Source: Tetracladium setigerum
Lineage: Eukaryota; Ascomycota; Leotiomycetes; Helotiales
Direction of reading: 5' to 3'
Length of the DNA stretch: 64,000 bases
Assembly: GCA_031472005.1 (NCBI GenBank)
Contig: PZJY01000008.1
Location: 1,426,001-1,490,000, forward strand
Every line of letters begins with the position of its first letter. The stretch's first letter is position 1. The notes beneath the pieces are model-generated. The model was not told where the DNA came from. It searched no databases and saw only the letters and a program-made list of their open reading frames with translations. Of this stretch, positions 1 to 12,087 are shown piece after piece. A program made the translations under genes and the position numbers.

Positions 1-3
1 AGC

Positions 4-2088
4 TTAATTTCTGTAGGGATCTAGGCACGGGAGGTACCTACTAACATTGGTTTTGCGTGTAGCCTCATGTGCTATATATGAAGCTACTAGTGCAGCAGTG
101 CGCTCGTCTACACCAGGGACAGTGTTGCTTTGCGAGCTCATACGCCTCATCAGACTGCATAGATGCTCTTCGAAACCGTCAGGCATAAGATTGTATTTCT
201 TAGATACCTTGAAAAAGTCAAAGGGCTCATCGAAAAACTGCGAAAAGTGGTCGAAAACATAGTTGATGTAAGTCGAGACTTCATCACTGTTGAGCAAATT
301 CCAGGAAGCTCTCTTCTGCGCCTGGACCAAGTTGCACTGTGTTTGAATGCGATTTCGAAGTTGTTGGTATTGCTTGTAGATCTCGTCCGGAGTTATGTTC
401 TCCTTGGACGGGATGTAAACAACACGAATGTCCGCAAAGTAAAGAAGAAGGAGATCATAGACAGTTTTTGGTAGTTTTTCTGGCGGTAGTTTCCCTTCCC
501 AGGTTTTTGCAATCTCCTTCATTCGTGGATCGACAAGTATCATATTGCATCTTTGGCGAAGTGTTCGATTAGTGGCGATATCCTCGTCTAGCCAATCTCG
601 AGCGTTGATTTGCAGCCCATTGATGACCACGATGGCGTGTGGTAAGGCCGGTTGGTTGATAGTTTTTGCATGAATCTTGTCTGCCCATAATATGAGGTTC
701 TCCATGTTGGCTTCAATTGTGTTTGCCAAGTTGGTGACAAAACAAAGTACGTCGCTAAGAACATAGAGCAGTCGAGGATAGAGCTCTTCAACCGCGAATT
801 TGGGCCAGAAAACTTTCTTTGGAGAGTGCCCAGATTGTCTGAATACGCGTGGGGTTATTGTACTAATGAAGGTCAGTAAAGCTATGATAGTGACTGATCT
901 GGTCCAAGGGGACCCGAATGATAGAAATCGTACGTCAAAAAGTGGAGGGTGTCCTGAGCCAGGTGACGCATTCCGTCTGTACTGTTGAATCTGGATATTG
1001 GCACCGTAGTTCCGCCGTACATTCCCTCGCAATCAGCAAACAAGAGCGGATGAGCACTTTTGAGAGTCGAAGGGTCGCTGTAGAGATGAACATCTGCACT
1101 TGTTGCGCAACCTAGAGTGGCAGAGCTTCCAGGCACTGGTGTTACGCATTTGGTACTCGACGGATCAAGTGTGATCAAGGCTTTCTTGATGGTAACTGTT
1201 TAGCCAGCCAATTCTCAAAAATTACGTTCCGAAGATGTGTGACTTACAATCAGAGTAGATTTACCCACCCCAGTCGGTCCAATGAAAGAGATAAAACTAG
1301 GGCACTGATTTAATCTTTCTGGGGCAGAAGATTGTAACATAAGGCTTCGATAGACATCTGTAGACACAAGCATTGGGGCGCTGGGTCGTTCTCCCAGCGA
1401 TTCGTTATCGTTCGATGTTAAACCAAACCAGAAGGACCTAAGATCGTCTTTGTGCAGCCGAGCCTGCTCTTCCTCAGATATGTCCGAGTTCAGTGTTGAC
1501 TCCATCCACTCGTAGATACCAATTCCGGTCGGATTGTGGAGGTGTGAGCTTCTTGAGGTAGCTCTATGCATAGGAATGAGACCCCAGCATTTCAAACATA
1601 TTACTTCTTCACATTTGGAGCAATATCTGAGCTCTCCGGAAATTGTGGTGCCGCATGAGTTGCAAGAATGACCTGAAGCCTGGTAATGGGATTAGACATA
1701 ATCTCCCACCGACAACAATTAATATACAAATCAGACGTACCACTTCAAATAGATCAGACCTGGATCCCGGCTCAGACTGATCTTGACCAGTATGCATCTC
1801 ATCAGGTTGACCTGCTCCACCAGGTTCGGACCGTGTAATTAAATCCTCGGCAGCTTTTCTCTGGAGTTCACGTCGTAAACTGGCGATGATCCCTTGATCC
1901 AGCCCAGCTTCTAGCTTCTTGAGTATCGCATCATCCACGATTCTCAGGGTTTGGTCGGATAGCTTGAATCGCTTCTGACTTCGTAGCCTGAGAGATCTTT
2001 GAGAAGGCCCTGAGAAATCAAATGAAGGACCCTCACTAGCATTGCCTTGTAAGGTCTCAAGGAAGTCAAGGAGCTCGGTTGAAGTCAT
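4..2088 (-). CDS. ZZ-type zinc finger plus large P-loop GTPase, unknown role
   Basis: Four exons read well: 2088-1741, 1679-1248, 1184-934 and 862-4, giving about 629 residues with a TAA at 4-6. The 1185-1247 intron is the least certain (CAAG acceptor). An N-terminal acidic/basic region of about 115 residues is followed by a ZZ-like finger: Cys122, Cys125, Cys136, Cys139, Cys144, Cys147 and later His residues, with the ISGELRY spacing of ZZ domains. The Walker A/G1 motif GPTGVGKST is at about 250-258, a G3-like DCEG at about 311-314, and a hydrophobic strand ending VVINGL may be the G4 position. The C-terminal 350 residues are helical-looking and unassigned. The G1/G3 pattern resembles GBP/VLIG-like large GTPases more than Ras-like ones. 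ZZ fingers usually bind peptides or histone tails. I know no named fungal gene with this order, so the function is open. Its start faces the coiled-coil gene across 450 bp. Confidence 0.75.
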
Positions 2089-2539
2089 CGTGAGAATCTA
2101 GCATGTATTCGAGGTGTTTTGCAAACGACCTTCTCCCAAAGCCATCAAATATCGAGTATCAAGAGAGAGGAAGGAAATCATGCGTCGGAGAGAGACAGGA
2201 CATCAGTTCCTGGGTCAGAATTCGGGCGTCGCTTGGTGGCTTGAATATGGAGCTAATCATGCGGCAACCTAGAAATAGATAGGCGCTCTACGGAGCCTGA
2301 TTATTGTTTTGCACCATGTGCTTCTCCCCGTCTTATATTTCTCTCATTAAACCCCAGTTATTGAAGATTCTGACTACGATCTTCTACGCTCCATCGTCGA
2401 CCGGGCGCTGTATTATAATCAAATACTTACAACACAAGATCTTAATCCTTAGGAATCAACCAATCGCCCTCGTCACATAGCATCCCCGCACAACACTCTC
2501 ATCCTCCCCTTCAAGGCTCCCATAGTTCAAAATCCCAAG
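2089..2539. promoter_or_regulatory. Divergent intergenic region between GTPase and coiled-coil genes
   Basis: This 450 bp contains no open frame I can support. It lies between the start codons of two genes transcribed away from each other and so must hold both promoters. A CT- and AC-rich stretch immediately before position 2540 looks like a fungal 5' leader. I see no clear TATA box. Confidence 0.5.
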
Positions 2540-4205
2540 ATGGGATCAGAACAATCTGCTTTAGCCGATGAGTGCAGGCCAGGGGAATATAGGTTTCCCT
2601 CTCACGAACTCCAGCTTCGGTTGAAAGTGTTCGTAAATATGTTTCAAAAATCGAGATGAAAAGCTCAGTATTGACCATCAATCTAATACAGAGGAATCCG
2701 GTCCAAATGGGGCTTATTCACTCGCCACGATGTGCGGGGGAGCGTCTCCATCTATAATCGGAAAGATGAGTTGTCTGCGGAGATGATTCTGGTTGAGATG
2801 CCAAGTCTCGGCTTGCAGATTGTTTATACGGGTGTGTTTAACTACTTGATAGACAGCGAGAGCCAGTAATGCTGACATCTGTTGGGAAGTCAACGAGTTT
2901 ACTCACCTCATATATACTGGTAGGGGGAATATTGAAGTATGCCATCCTCTGGAAAGGCACATTTACATCAAGAATCGATCTTCTCGGGACCAAGGCGAAT
3001 TGAAGGAAATCTTGAAGAAGTGGCTGGGAGGCGCTCAAGCTCTCAAATTTGCAGACTATGAAGGTAAATAAGTCTCTTTAATCTTCAAACTCAATGTCAT
3101 TCTCGGGCCCTCTAAAGGTCAGCAAAAACTTTAGAAGCATACCAAATTATGGATGCTGTCAAGGGTGGCCGGACGATTGGAACATGGTAAACAACCCCCT
3201 TCCAGCTTTGATACGAGATCATAAAGCTAAAATCTTGGTATAGCTTATCAAGTTCCGTAAGCATCAACGGAGCAGGGAGTTTTGATGGAGGCTACCCGGA
3301 ATTGTGGCTCAGTCCAGAAGGACAGCTCCTCCTGTGCATCCCTCTGGAGAGCAAAACCGACAGTGCAACGGTATACTATGGAATTCGTAAGAAACCCGTC
3401 AAAAATTATCAAATAGCCTTCTGATGCCCTCAAAGTTGACAAATCTTCCTCTGAATTTCAACGGAGTGTCCTAGGAAGCGCATCCGTCGACAGGTGTAGC
3501 GGCACCGAAAAGAGATCGTGCGATGCCACCGTGATAGAACATTGGGAATATCATTGTGTGATCCTGCTCAGTTACACGGGCGTTTCATCTTATGGACCCC
3601 AGAGTGTTGCTCGCACGCCACTAGACTCTCTGTTCTGGAATAAAGGGCAGCAAAGCATTGAGATCGACAGTGGCAGTTCAAGTTGTAAGGTTCATTCGCT
3701 ATCTCTTCTTACCTGAGAAAACATAACTTCCTGAATTGACCATTATTTAGCCGCCTCGGAAAATGTGGCACTTGTTGCAGGCGCCAGGGCCGAGTTTCTG
3801 CAGGCCAGCAGAGACCAACGGGAATGGGAAGGCAGGGGAATGAGCCCGCAGCAAACAGAATTGGATCTAAAAAAGCAGATTGAGGAACTTCGACGGGAAG
3901 TTAAGACTTTGAAGACAAAGAACGAAGAGACGAATCGCGCTGCAGAAATGCAGCAGGCTAACATACAACAGCTGAGCCGTCAGCTTGAGGTAGAGAGGGA
4001 AAGTTTGGTGAGAGAGCAGACTATGAAGGCAAGCCTGCAGGCGCAATTGCAGGATTTGAGAAATGAACTTGCGGGCACAAGAGAAGATACTGCAATCTCA
4101 GCGGAGAAGAACGATGTCGTAGCTCTCAGGCAAAAGATTCGGGAGCAGGAAGCTGCAATTTTGAGGCTGGAAAATGACCTTCTGGTCATGTTTGAGGACG
4201 CTTGA
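2540..4205 (+). CDS. Unknown protein with C-terminal coiled coil
   Basis: I do not recognise the family. Frame-consistent exons are about 2692-2831, 2890-3063, 3123-3186, 3244-3386, 3436-3684 and 3751-4205, joined by canonical GT...AG introns in matching phase. The first exon starts at ATG 2540; its donor near 2625 does not join cleanly in frame, so the N-terminus is provisional. If correct, the protein begins MGSEQS, a good N-myristoylation pattern (Gly2, Ser6), suggesting membrane anchoring. The middle 200 residues look globular (Trp- and Tyr-rich) without a recognised motif. Residues encoded from about 3790 to 4200 form a long, highly charged heptad-like coiled coil (EELRREVKTLKTKNEETNR and following), ending in FEDA and TGA. 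It is divergent from the ZZ-GTPase gene, so the two may be co-regulated. Confidence is high that it is a gene, low for function. Confidence 0.7.
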
Positions 4206-4333
4206 TTAGATGAACCATCAAGAAAATGAAATATCGAGATCTTGTGAGACTGGTATTGCCAATCTTTGCCTAGGGAATTCAGCACCTCACAACTCCACTC
4301 TCTCCTCCTCCGCCCTCTGAGCATCCCACTCCT

Positions 4334-6116
4334 TCATCCACCCAACACAAAACTTATCTCCTCCTTCTGCACCCTCTTCACTTCCTTCGGCGGCAACTCC
4401 TTATGAACAGCCCGAGTCTGATTTGGAAACAATCCATTCTCATCCCAATGATGTACGGCACCACCAATCATCAAAAAGGGCTCGCTCACACTGCTCGTTC
4501 GATTATTCACGCCGTCAATAAACGGACTTGCGTGTGGGGTAGCAGGACGCCATGGGTCTTGCTCGCCGTCGATGATGGCGAGACGTGGATAAGAGAGGGA
4601 GAAGTTGCCGTGTTTGTTGATTCGGTCGACAGAGGGAGGTGTGGTGATGTTGAAGGCGAGGTTGCAGATGATGGAGCTGTATGAGAGGGTTGTGAGGCGT
4701 GATACAAGAGGGAGGGTGTCAGGAGGCGTGTTGCCCGTTTGGAGGTAGCCCCACTCGGTGCAGTACTATATTGGGAAGTTTGTTAGTGCCTCCTAGTTTT
4801 AATTCGTAGTATGGAAGTTAAGAGATTTGAGAAAAAGTGAACGAACTTGATATGGCCAAGATCTCCAATCTTGAGAAATGTCATCCTGGGCATAAAATTC
4901 GGCATTTCGTGATCCAAAACAATCATCTTGGTGGCCACGACACCTATTGACTACATTTGCCGTGAGCCAGCTAATCCAATTCAACATTGGCGTGGTCAAA
5001 TAGTCAATCTCGTCTCTGTACCCTCCTTCCTCGAGAAGATACTGAACAGTTGATTTCAGACCGGTGGGTACAGGTGCAGTGAGATAACCGCAAGCGATAG
5101 TATGACAATAATTCTCAAACCAAGGAACGCTGATCTCCGGATCCCAATTTCGCGCCTGCCAGCCCTCAACTCCCAAAGAAAGCAGCGAAGCAAAATCATC
5201 ATCATGGGTAACATTCTGCAATCCCCACACACCCTTCAAAATTGCCGTCGTTTTCGTGTCATTCTTCCCAATCAGAATATTGTCGACCACATTAATAATT
5301 TTCTGCGTGATTTCAATGCACCGCGCAGGGCCATAAACACGAATTGGCTCGTAATACTGCCAGTAATCCCATATCGCTGCCGTGACACCACTCGAGGAAA
5401 TAGCACCCCAGTAGATATCGGGATACAACTTCCTCAGAAAAGCCACGAACGCTCCAGCATAGCTCCCGCCATAAGCAAGATAAGCGACTTTTGGAGCGGT
5501 GAGATCTAGATGCTCCAAGCCGGGAAATACCACATTCTTTGCGAAATAAGCTTGATCGGCAAGCGCCTGATCAGTCGTCAAGAAGCGCAAATTCTCTGTT
5601 GACAAGTCGGGCATCGGCATGCTAGTTCCATAGTAACGATGTTCGATAACGACGCCGATACCGTGCGTTGCGACTGCTAAGTCGTGTAACAGACCTTTTT
5701 GAAGAAATGGGAGACGGCCTACGGCGCTGGTTTCGCCGCTTTGGAGAACAATCACTGGACCACCTGGGCGGTAATAAGTGGCGTCGAAGAAGTAGCGGAG
5801 ATTGAAATGAGCAGAGGTGTGTGGGCTGTAGATTGTATCGTTGTGGAAGTGGTCGATGGGGACAGAGAGGTTGTGGGCTGAGTAGAGGAGGCTGGGGTTG
5901 GTGTCTTGGGTGTGAATGACAGGTGTACTGAGAACTTGTTTTGAGATTGTGTTACGCTGTCTCTGCGTTAGATGAGACTTATAGGAGAATTGAGATGGTA
6001 GTAGTGATATTTAGACATACCCGTGCCCTTCTCTCTATCAAACTCATCTCTTCTGATGCAAATGCGCTGCTGCACATAAGTCCGATGAGGGACGACAAAG
6101 CCAAGAGCTTGACCAT
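4334..6116 (-). CDS. Secreted S28-family serine carboxypeptidase (prolyl peptidase)
   Basis: Three exons (6116-6021, 5962-4847, 4765-4334) join in phase 0 into 547 residues. The start gives a signal peptide (KLLALSSLIGLMCSSAFA), so the product is secreted. The S28 nucleophile motif GGSYAG places Ser199; the acid is Asp474 in DGEQDPW and the base His509/510 in GGAVHHWDENG, so the triad is complete and in family order. S28 enzymes (lysosomal Pro-X carboxypeptidase, DPP II, and fungal acid prolyl endopeptidases such as AN-PEP) cleave after proline, usually at acid pH. Several N-x-S/T sites suggest glycosylation. A role in extracellular protein breakdown is likely. Introns are 58 and 81 bp, with good branch sites. 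I am confident of the family; the exact specificity (exo- or endo-) cannot be read from sequence. Confidence 0.93.
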
Positions 6117-6866
6117 CTTGAAGGTGTGAGCGCCGAGATTCTATCTTTTCCAAATTCCTATGATATAGTTCAGTTCCTATGTATCAGATACTTCAGTATA
6201 CAGTCTTCAAGCTCATGGTTGTGAGTTGTATTGCGATGGTTTAGGAGACAGCTTGACGTGACGTTGGGGAAATGAAGCTTTGACCCATTGTCTTGGCACA
6301 TGTGCCTTAGAATGTCTTACGAAGTATCGGTAAGAGGATGAACGTGATCACCACACTGTCTAAGAATACAGATAGATACCCGGAGTTCGATTGTACGGGC
6401 ACGAAAATAGCCAAGCGAAGTGGCGAGTGGTTGCAAATTGGAAATCCCAGAGATCCGGATATGCGATAATTATCCTCAATTCAGCCAAGAGACATTGTCA
6501 GACTGAGGAAACAAATCAGGAAAATCCGATGGTCTAGTTTCCTTCAAAAAGAACTAGTTAAAATGAAAATCAGTAAAATTTGGGAGTGTCAAGTCTCCCG
6601 GTTTTGAAGACCAGTGCTCGGAACTAATGATCGACAAGGTTGATGAAGCTCTATTGAATCATTCGTGTACTGTACATAATTGAGCTAAAGAAATCGAGCT
6701 CATGCCCAAGTTATATATCCCATCAAATTACAAAGCCTCTACAGAGAAATGACAAAAGAGAACGAAGTCGAGATAAAAAGCGCTCTATTTTGGTCGCAAG
6801 CGCGACGTCTAAATCCAAAACTCCCATCCATCTAAATTAACTTTAATAATAGATATATGCGCACGC
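6117..6866. other. Intergenic: S28 peptidase promoter and ABC exporter 3' region
   Basis: This 750 bp separates the start of the minus-strand peptidase from the stop of the minus-strand ABC gene. It is relatively AT-rich and contains no supportable ORF, RNA gene or repeat. The right part should hold the ABC 3' UTR, the left part the peptidase promoter. Confidence 0.5.
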
Positions 6867-9800
6867 TCAGCTAGCTTGATCGAGGGATTGCGCTTCGCAC
6901 TAGCAGACGATAAGTTAGTGGCTCATTAACAAAGAGAGAGGTTGAGGGAAGTTTGCTCACCAATTTCTTGTATCTACCGTTCAAAGCCAAAAGCTCCTGA
7001 TGGGTTCCAGATTCGGCCACAACCCCATGATCGAAAACGAAGATTTTATCGCAATCTCGGATGGTTGAGAGTCTCTGGATATTGTGGTCAGTGGTATACT
7101 TGATATTCATCAAACGAGGGGTACTTACGTGAGCAACACTGATAGTCGTTCGGCCCCGAGCAGCATTATTGAGGGATTCTTGAACCAACTAAACAAAAAG
7201 TTTGCGTTAGCCATCTAAATTGACGAGACAAGAACATGAACCAAACTTACCTTCTCAGAAGTAGTATCCAAAGCACTAGTCGCCTCATCCAACAAAATTA
7301 TCTTCGGATCCCTCACTAGCGCTCTGGCGATCGCGATCCTCTGTTTCTGGCCTCCACTCAATTGCGTACCCCTGCTGCCACAATCTGTGCTTAATCCTTC
7401 TGGAAGAGATGAGATGAAATCAAATATATTGGCCTCTTTTGCTGCTTTCTCAATTTGTTCCTCAGTTACGGAGCCGGTTGCCCCTAGGGAAATGTTCTCT
7501 CGTATCGAACCTTGATAGAGCGTCGGTTCCTGGGAAACCAGTGAGATAAGTGATCTGTACTCGGATAGTTGAAGATCAGGCAGTGGACTTCCTCCGAATT
7601 GAAGTGCGCCGTACGAAGGATCGTAATATCGTTCGAGAAGACCGATGGTTGTGGATTTGCCGCATCCTGAACCACCCACGAACGCAACTGAGGAGCCTGC
7701 TTTGATCTGTTACATATTAGCTCGGGTTCCAGATACATGAAATGCGTTCTTTCTTACTTGAAGATCAAGTCCCTGTAGGACTGGCACGTTCTTCCTCAAA
7801 GGATAGCGGAAATGGATTTTGTCAAATGTGTAATCGCTGCCCGGCTTTGGCTTCTTAGCGTTCGGATCATTGGCGATGACTGCGTGACTGTGACGGAGTT
7901 GGAGGATATAATTTGCACCAGCATGCGCCTTGACAATATCTAGACATTGATTAGTATTTCGACGTCAGGAAACAGATTGGAAAGTCTACTGACTTGTTGT
8001 CCAGGCAAAGAACATTGCAGCGGCCTCTCCACCAAAAATAATTGACGTATAGATGACGAAGAACTGGTTGGTGTTGTACTCCCCGCTAGCGAGAAGTTTG
8101 CCACCATACCAAAAGGCCAATGCCATTCCAAGAAACTGAATAGATTCAGTGGCAGCAAGGAAAAGTGTGTTGGGGAAGGCGTGTCGAATCGATTTATGGC
8201 GCGAGATCTGCAAGCGTTCATCATATGCCTTGGAGATCGAGTCTTCGATGGTAAATGAACACACAGTTCTCATCGCTCCAACAGCCTCACTTGCGAAGCG
8301 GGCAGAGTCAGCGAACGCATTTGAACTCTTGTTGTCCAAAGTCGTTTCTAAGCGGATACGGATGACACCAGCGAAGAAAATGAGTGGCAGGGCACCGAAG
8401 AAAACCACCAGGGCAAGTTTCCACCCATAAACAATTGCGAGGATTGCATTAGACAGTAGATTGACGACCACAACGAGGATGAGAGCAATGTTCATTCCAA
8501 CGAGGTCTTGGAGACCTGTGGGATCCGTTGACAATCGTGAGGCCAACGCGGCTCCAGCGTTTTCTGGCTTATCAAAGAAAGAAATATCTTGGCGTATCAA
8601 GGATTCCAACATCTCGTAGCGGTAGCGTTTGGTTAAAAGCTAAACTTTTGTTTAGAGAGGGAACCCGATATTTTTCAAGAATCACATACCTGAGATACCG
8701 AGTTGGTTATCCACCCTAAAATTCCATATGCAGCCAAAGCAACGAGAGCAAGTATGAAGAACATCAAAGCCCAGAAATTGACTTCTTTTTGGATCTCATT
8801 TCGAGGAAGTTCGTACGCAACAATCAATCTTGAGATAAGGATTGCTTGGACAGGGTATATACCACCTGAAAAAGTGAGTTAGCGTTGGGCGTGGGCAATC
8901 CATGGCCGAATATTTTACCTCCAATAATCGAAAAGAAGAAAATCGCAGTATATAGCTTCCACATATGTCCATTCTCTTGAATAAATAAGAAAAGAATGCG
9001 AAGCAGATTAAGCTTTGTATATCCAGCCGAGTCTGGGTGACTTTGGCCCCAAGACTTTGTCGTCGTGATCCTGTTTGCAGTTGGTTCCTGAATGACTTCA
9101 TCGATGCTGTCGCCCTCGTCCACGCTTGTGTCTTTTTCATCATGTGAATTGAGGCTGTTTCCAAGTTGTTGAGCCTAGAAAATTGACATGTGAGGTTAGC
9201 TTGCCTTCGTTATTGGCACCAGGAGTATCCTAGTGGTTTCGTGGGAACGATGACTTCGTAGAGCTGTTGTGACTCAAACTTCAAGAAGCTGGAACTTACA
9301 TTAACTAGCGTCGCGTATGCACCCTTTCTCTCCAAGAGTCCCAGATGTGTTCCTTGCTCCAGGATCTCACCATGACCTAGGACGATGATGTTGTCTGCTT
9401 TCATAACGGTAGCTAGCTTATCTGTGCGGGCATTAGCAAAGTCCCCCACCCCAAAAGATTCAATCGGATGAATTCGACCCGCCACAATAAATGGGAATTT
9501 CTTTTTCCAATAATTTTTTCGAAGAATAATGAACAAAACAATTGGATATAAACATACGGGCAATGACAATTGTGGTCCTGGATTTCGAAACTCTGTCAAG
9601 AGCATTTTGGACAATTCCTTCGGAGTGGGCATCAAGAGCGCTCGTCGCCTCATCAAGCAACAGAATTCTTGGGTTTGAAATAATACTCCTGGCTATCGCA
9701 ATTCTTTGTTTTTGGCCCCTGATAATAAGCCTGCTCGCTCGCCAACATGTGTATTATATCCCTGTTGATTGTAAGTTTTTACGTTTCGGGGAAACAGATG

Positions 9801-12087
9801 ATTGAGCGTCTCACCTCGTCAAGCTCCTCAATAAATTCAGCAGCATTGGCAGCACGGCATGCTTCCTTTACTAGCTTCATTTTGATGTCATGTTCCGCAA
9901 ATTCATGCTCACTACCGGACAAACCTTGAATGATGTTATTGAATATGGTATCGTTGAATAGAACAGGTTCCTAAATCTAAATCAGCCTAGGTATGACGGA
10001 ATTGGATGCAAAGAATGCATCGTGCCTCTTACCTGTTGAACAAGGCGCATGTTATTTCGGAGATATCTGACGTTCAATTCGTCAATTTTGTGACCGTCGA
10101 TTGATATCTCGCCATTCTAATACACAGTATCTCAAAGTTAGCGTTGTGCCCCGAGTTACACTGCGATTGTACTGCTTGGAAATGGGATTTGGAATGAGTT
10201 GATCATGATCGTGTCTTGGATGAAAAAATGATGACAGTGTACTCACGTTCGGTTCGTACCAACGTTCGAGCAAAGAGATGACGGTGCTTTTGCCTGAACC
10301 AGATGCTCCAACCAAAGCCGTGACCTTATTGGCAGGGACATCGAATGAAATGGATTTCAGAATTGGGATGTGTGGGCGAGATGGGTATGAGAACGAGACG
10401 TTGCGGAATTCAACGTGGCCATGGATCTCAGATGGCTTTTCTCCCACGTCTGCAGACGAGTCTAGTTGAGGGACTCTGTCTATAGTTGCGAAGAGATCGC
10501 TTGCAGCTGATGATGCTTGAATAAAGGAGGTAGTGGCGGGCGCAATCTGTGCGATACCCGCGGAGATCATGAGAACGGAGAAGACCACGCTGTTAGATAA
10601 ATAAATTAGCACCTCTCGAGAGTTATCCGCCTTGGGTCTCATACGTGATAAGTTTTCCGACAGATGCCAGATCCCCAGCAAGAAACATACGCGTGCCTTG
10701 CCTAATTACACCGATGGTTAGTTGTTGTCCTTGGAGAGATCATGAGCTCTGCTTACCAGAAGGCTAAGGCATATGGCACTAGAGAGAGGCAGGGATTTTA
10801 GTATTTGCTTCTGAGATGCCTGGTGAAGCTTTTCTTGTCACTTACTGTAGCCAAAGAAAAAGTCACCCCCGAACATCACGGCCCACACCAAACTCCTTTT
10901 GTCGGAAGCCTTGAAGGCTTTGACAAGCCACCCATCATATTTCTTCAGCAGAACGGCATTGGCCTCAAAAGCACTACAACTCCGTTAGTAAAGTTTTCGA
11001 GGAAGAATCAGAGAGCCACGTACCGAACAGTTTTGATGCTTCCAAGAATCTCCTCAGCAAGATTGCCGGCCTTCGCGTAGATGCGAAGAACATCGGCCTC
11101 GATGTTTGCATCATAAGTCATTGTGAACGAGAGAATCACGAATAACGGGAATACTGCAGCTATGATGATGAGAGAGAGCTTCCAGCTCACTGTAAGTCCA
11201 ACGATCAGGGCGGTGACAATCATTGACATAGACTGAAGCAACCTCGCAAATTTCTCCGCTATGCCGGTGTTGATTTGATTTGCATTTGTTGTTGCTTTGA
11301 TAGCAATTGAGCCAGGCCCAACATTGTCGAAAAAGGCAATCTCTTGACGGAGGGTGGCCTTGACAAAGATAGATCTGATTCGACTGGTGATGCGAAGCGC
11401 TGCGATGATGAAAAGAAGCTGGAGGAAACGTTAGGAAAGGCCATGCGCGATGGACTTTAGAACTTGGAACATACTGTCGATACATAGCTCAACACAAACT
11501 TTCCAATGAAAAGATATACAAACCAGAGGCTGTATCACACGTTAGGATTGGTTGTTGGGAATCAACATGAACAACTCACGTGAGCGTGTTTACACTTTTT
11601 TGAAATTCCGCCGGAGACAGATTGTCTCGATCTGTGAATTTGTTGACGAAAGATCCAAAAACAACGGACATCAAGGGAAGCGCTGTTCCCGATCCTATGG
11701 CACAAAGTCCTCCCACTACCTGAGCAGCGATATCTACAGGACGTCCGAAACTAAATATTCGCTACAGTAGCGGGACGATAGAATTAGCAACAGTAAGTAG
11801 TACACTCTAGACTTGGATCTAGGACAAGGATTCTATGGTCGTGATAGTTGAAGCAATTGCTCCGGGCCATAACAAGAATCATGGTCATTTGATTATGATT
11901 TTCGGATTTTGGAAGAGGTGTTGTGAAATCGAGGTCACGACGGAATTTCGGAATCTCGTTTATTTCCACGTACCAAAAAAGGCTTCATGCCACCATCTGC
12001 TGCTTTGTCATCATCCTTGTTGACCTGGGGCTCGATGGGAGTCTCCAAGGGACTCATTGACTTTTCCGCATCCTCGGTGGTGGCCAT
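6867..12087 (-). CDS. Full-length ABCB (MDR/P-glycoprotein-type) exporter, one frame break in NBD1
   Basis: Start ATG 12087, stop TGA 6867-6869, about 18 exons. The order is TMD1-NBD1-TMD2-NBD2, the normal ABCB full transporter, roughly 1,270 residues. NBD1 has Walker A GASGSGKST (about 10,300), signature LSGGQ (about 9,718), Walker B LLLDEATSALD and H-loop AHKLAT (split by a 127-130 bp intron near 9,420-9,555). NBD2 has GGSGCGKST (about 7,670), LSGGQKQR and ILLDEATSALD, with H-loop AHRLST. Such pumps export drugs, mycotoxins or lipopeptide pheromone across the plasma membrane. In this sequence the NBD1 signature is broken: the coding strand reads TCAGGGGCC where TCAGGGGGCC is needed, so LSGGQKQR becomes LSGAK and then a stop. 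All remaining exons are intact and conserved, so I favour a one-base assembly error at 9716-9719; a true null allele is the alternative. Divergent from the Zn2Cys6 factor. Confidence 0.9.

Noticed and set aside
9420..9560. Apparent insertion disrupting the NBD1 H-loop of the ABC gene
   Set aside because: The sequence has a GTATGT donor and a GCACAG acceptor and splicing restores AHKLAT in frame, so it is an ordinary intron.
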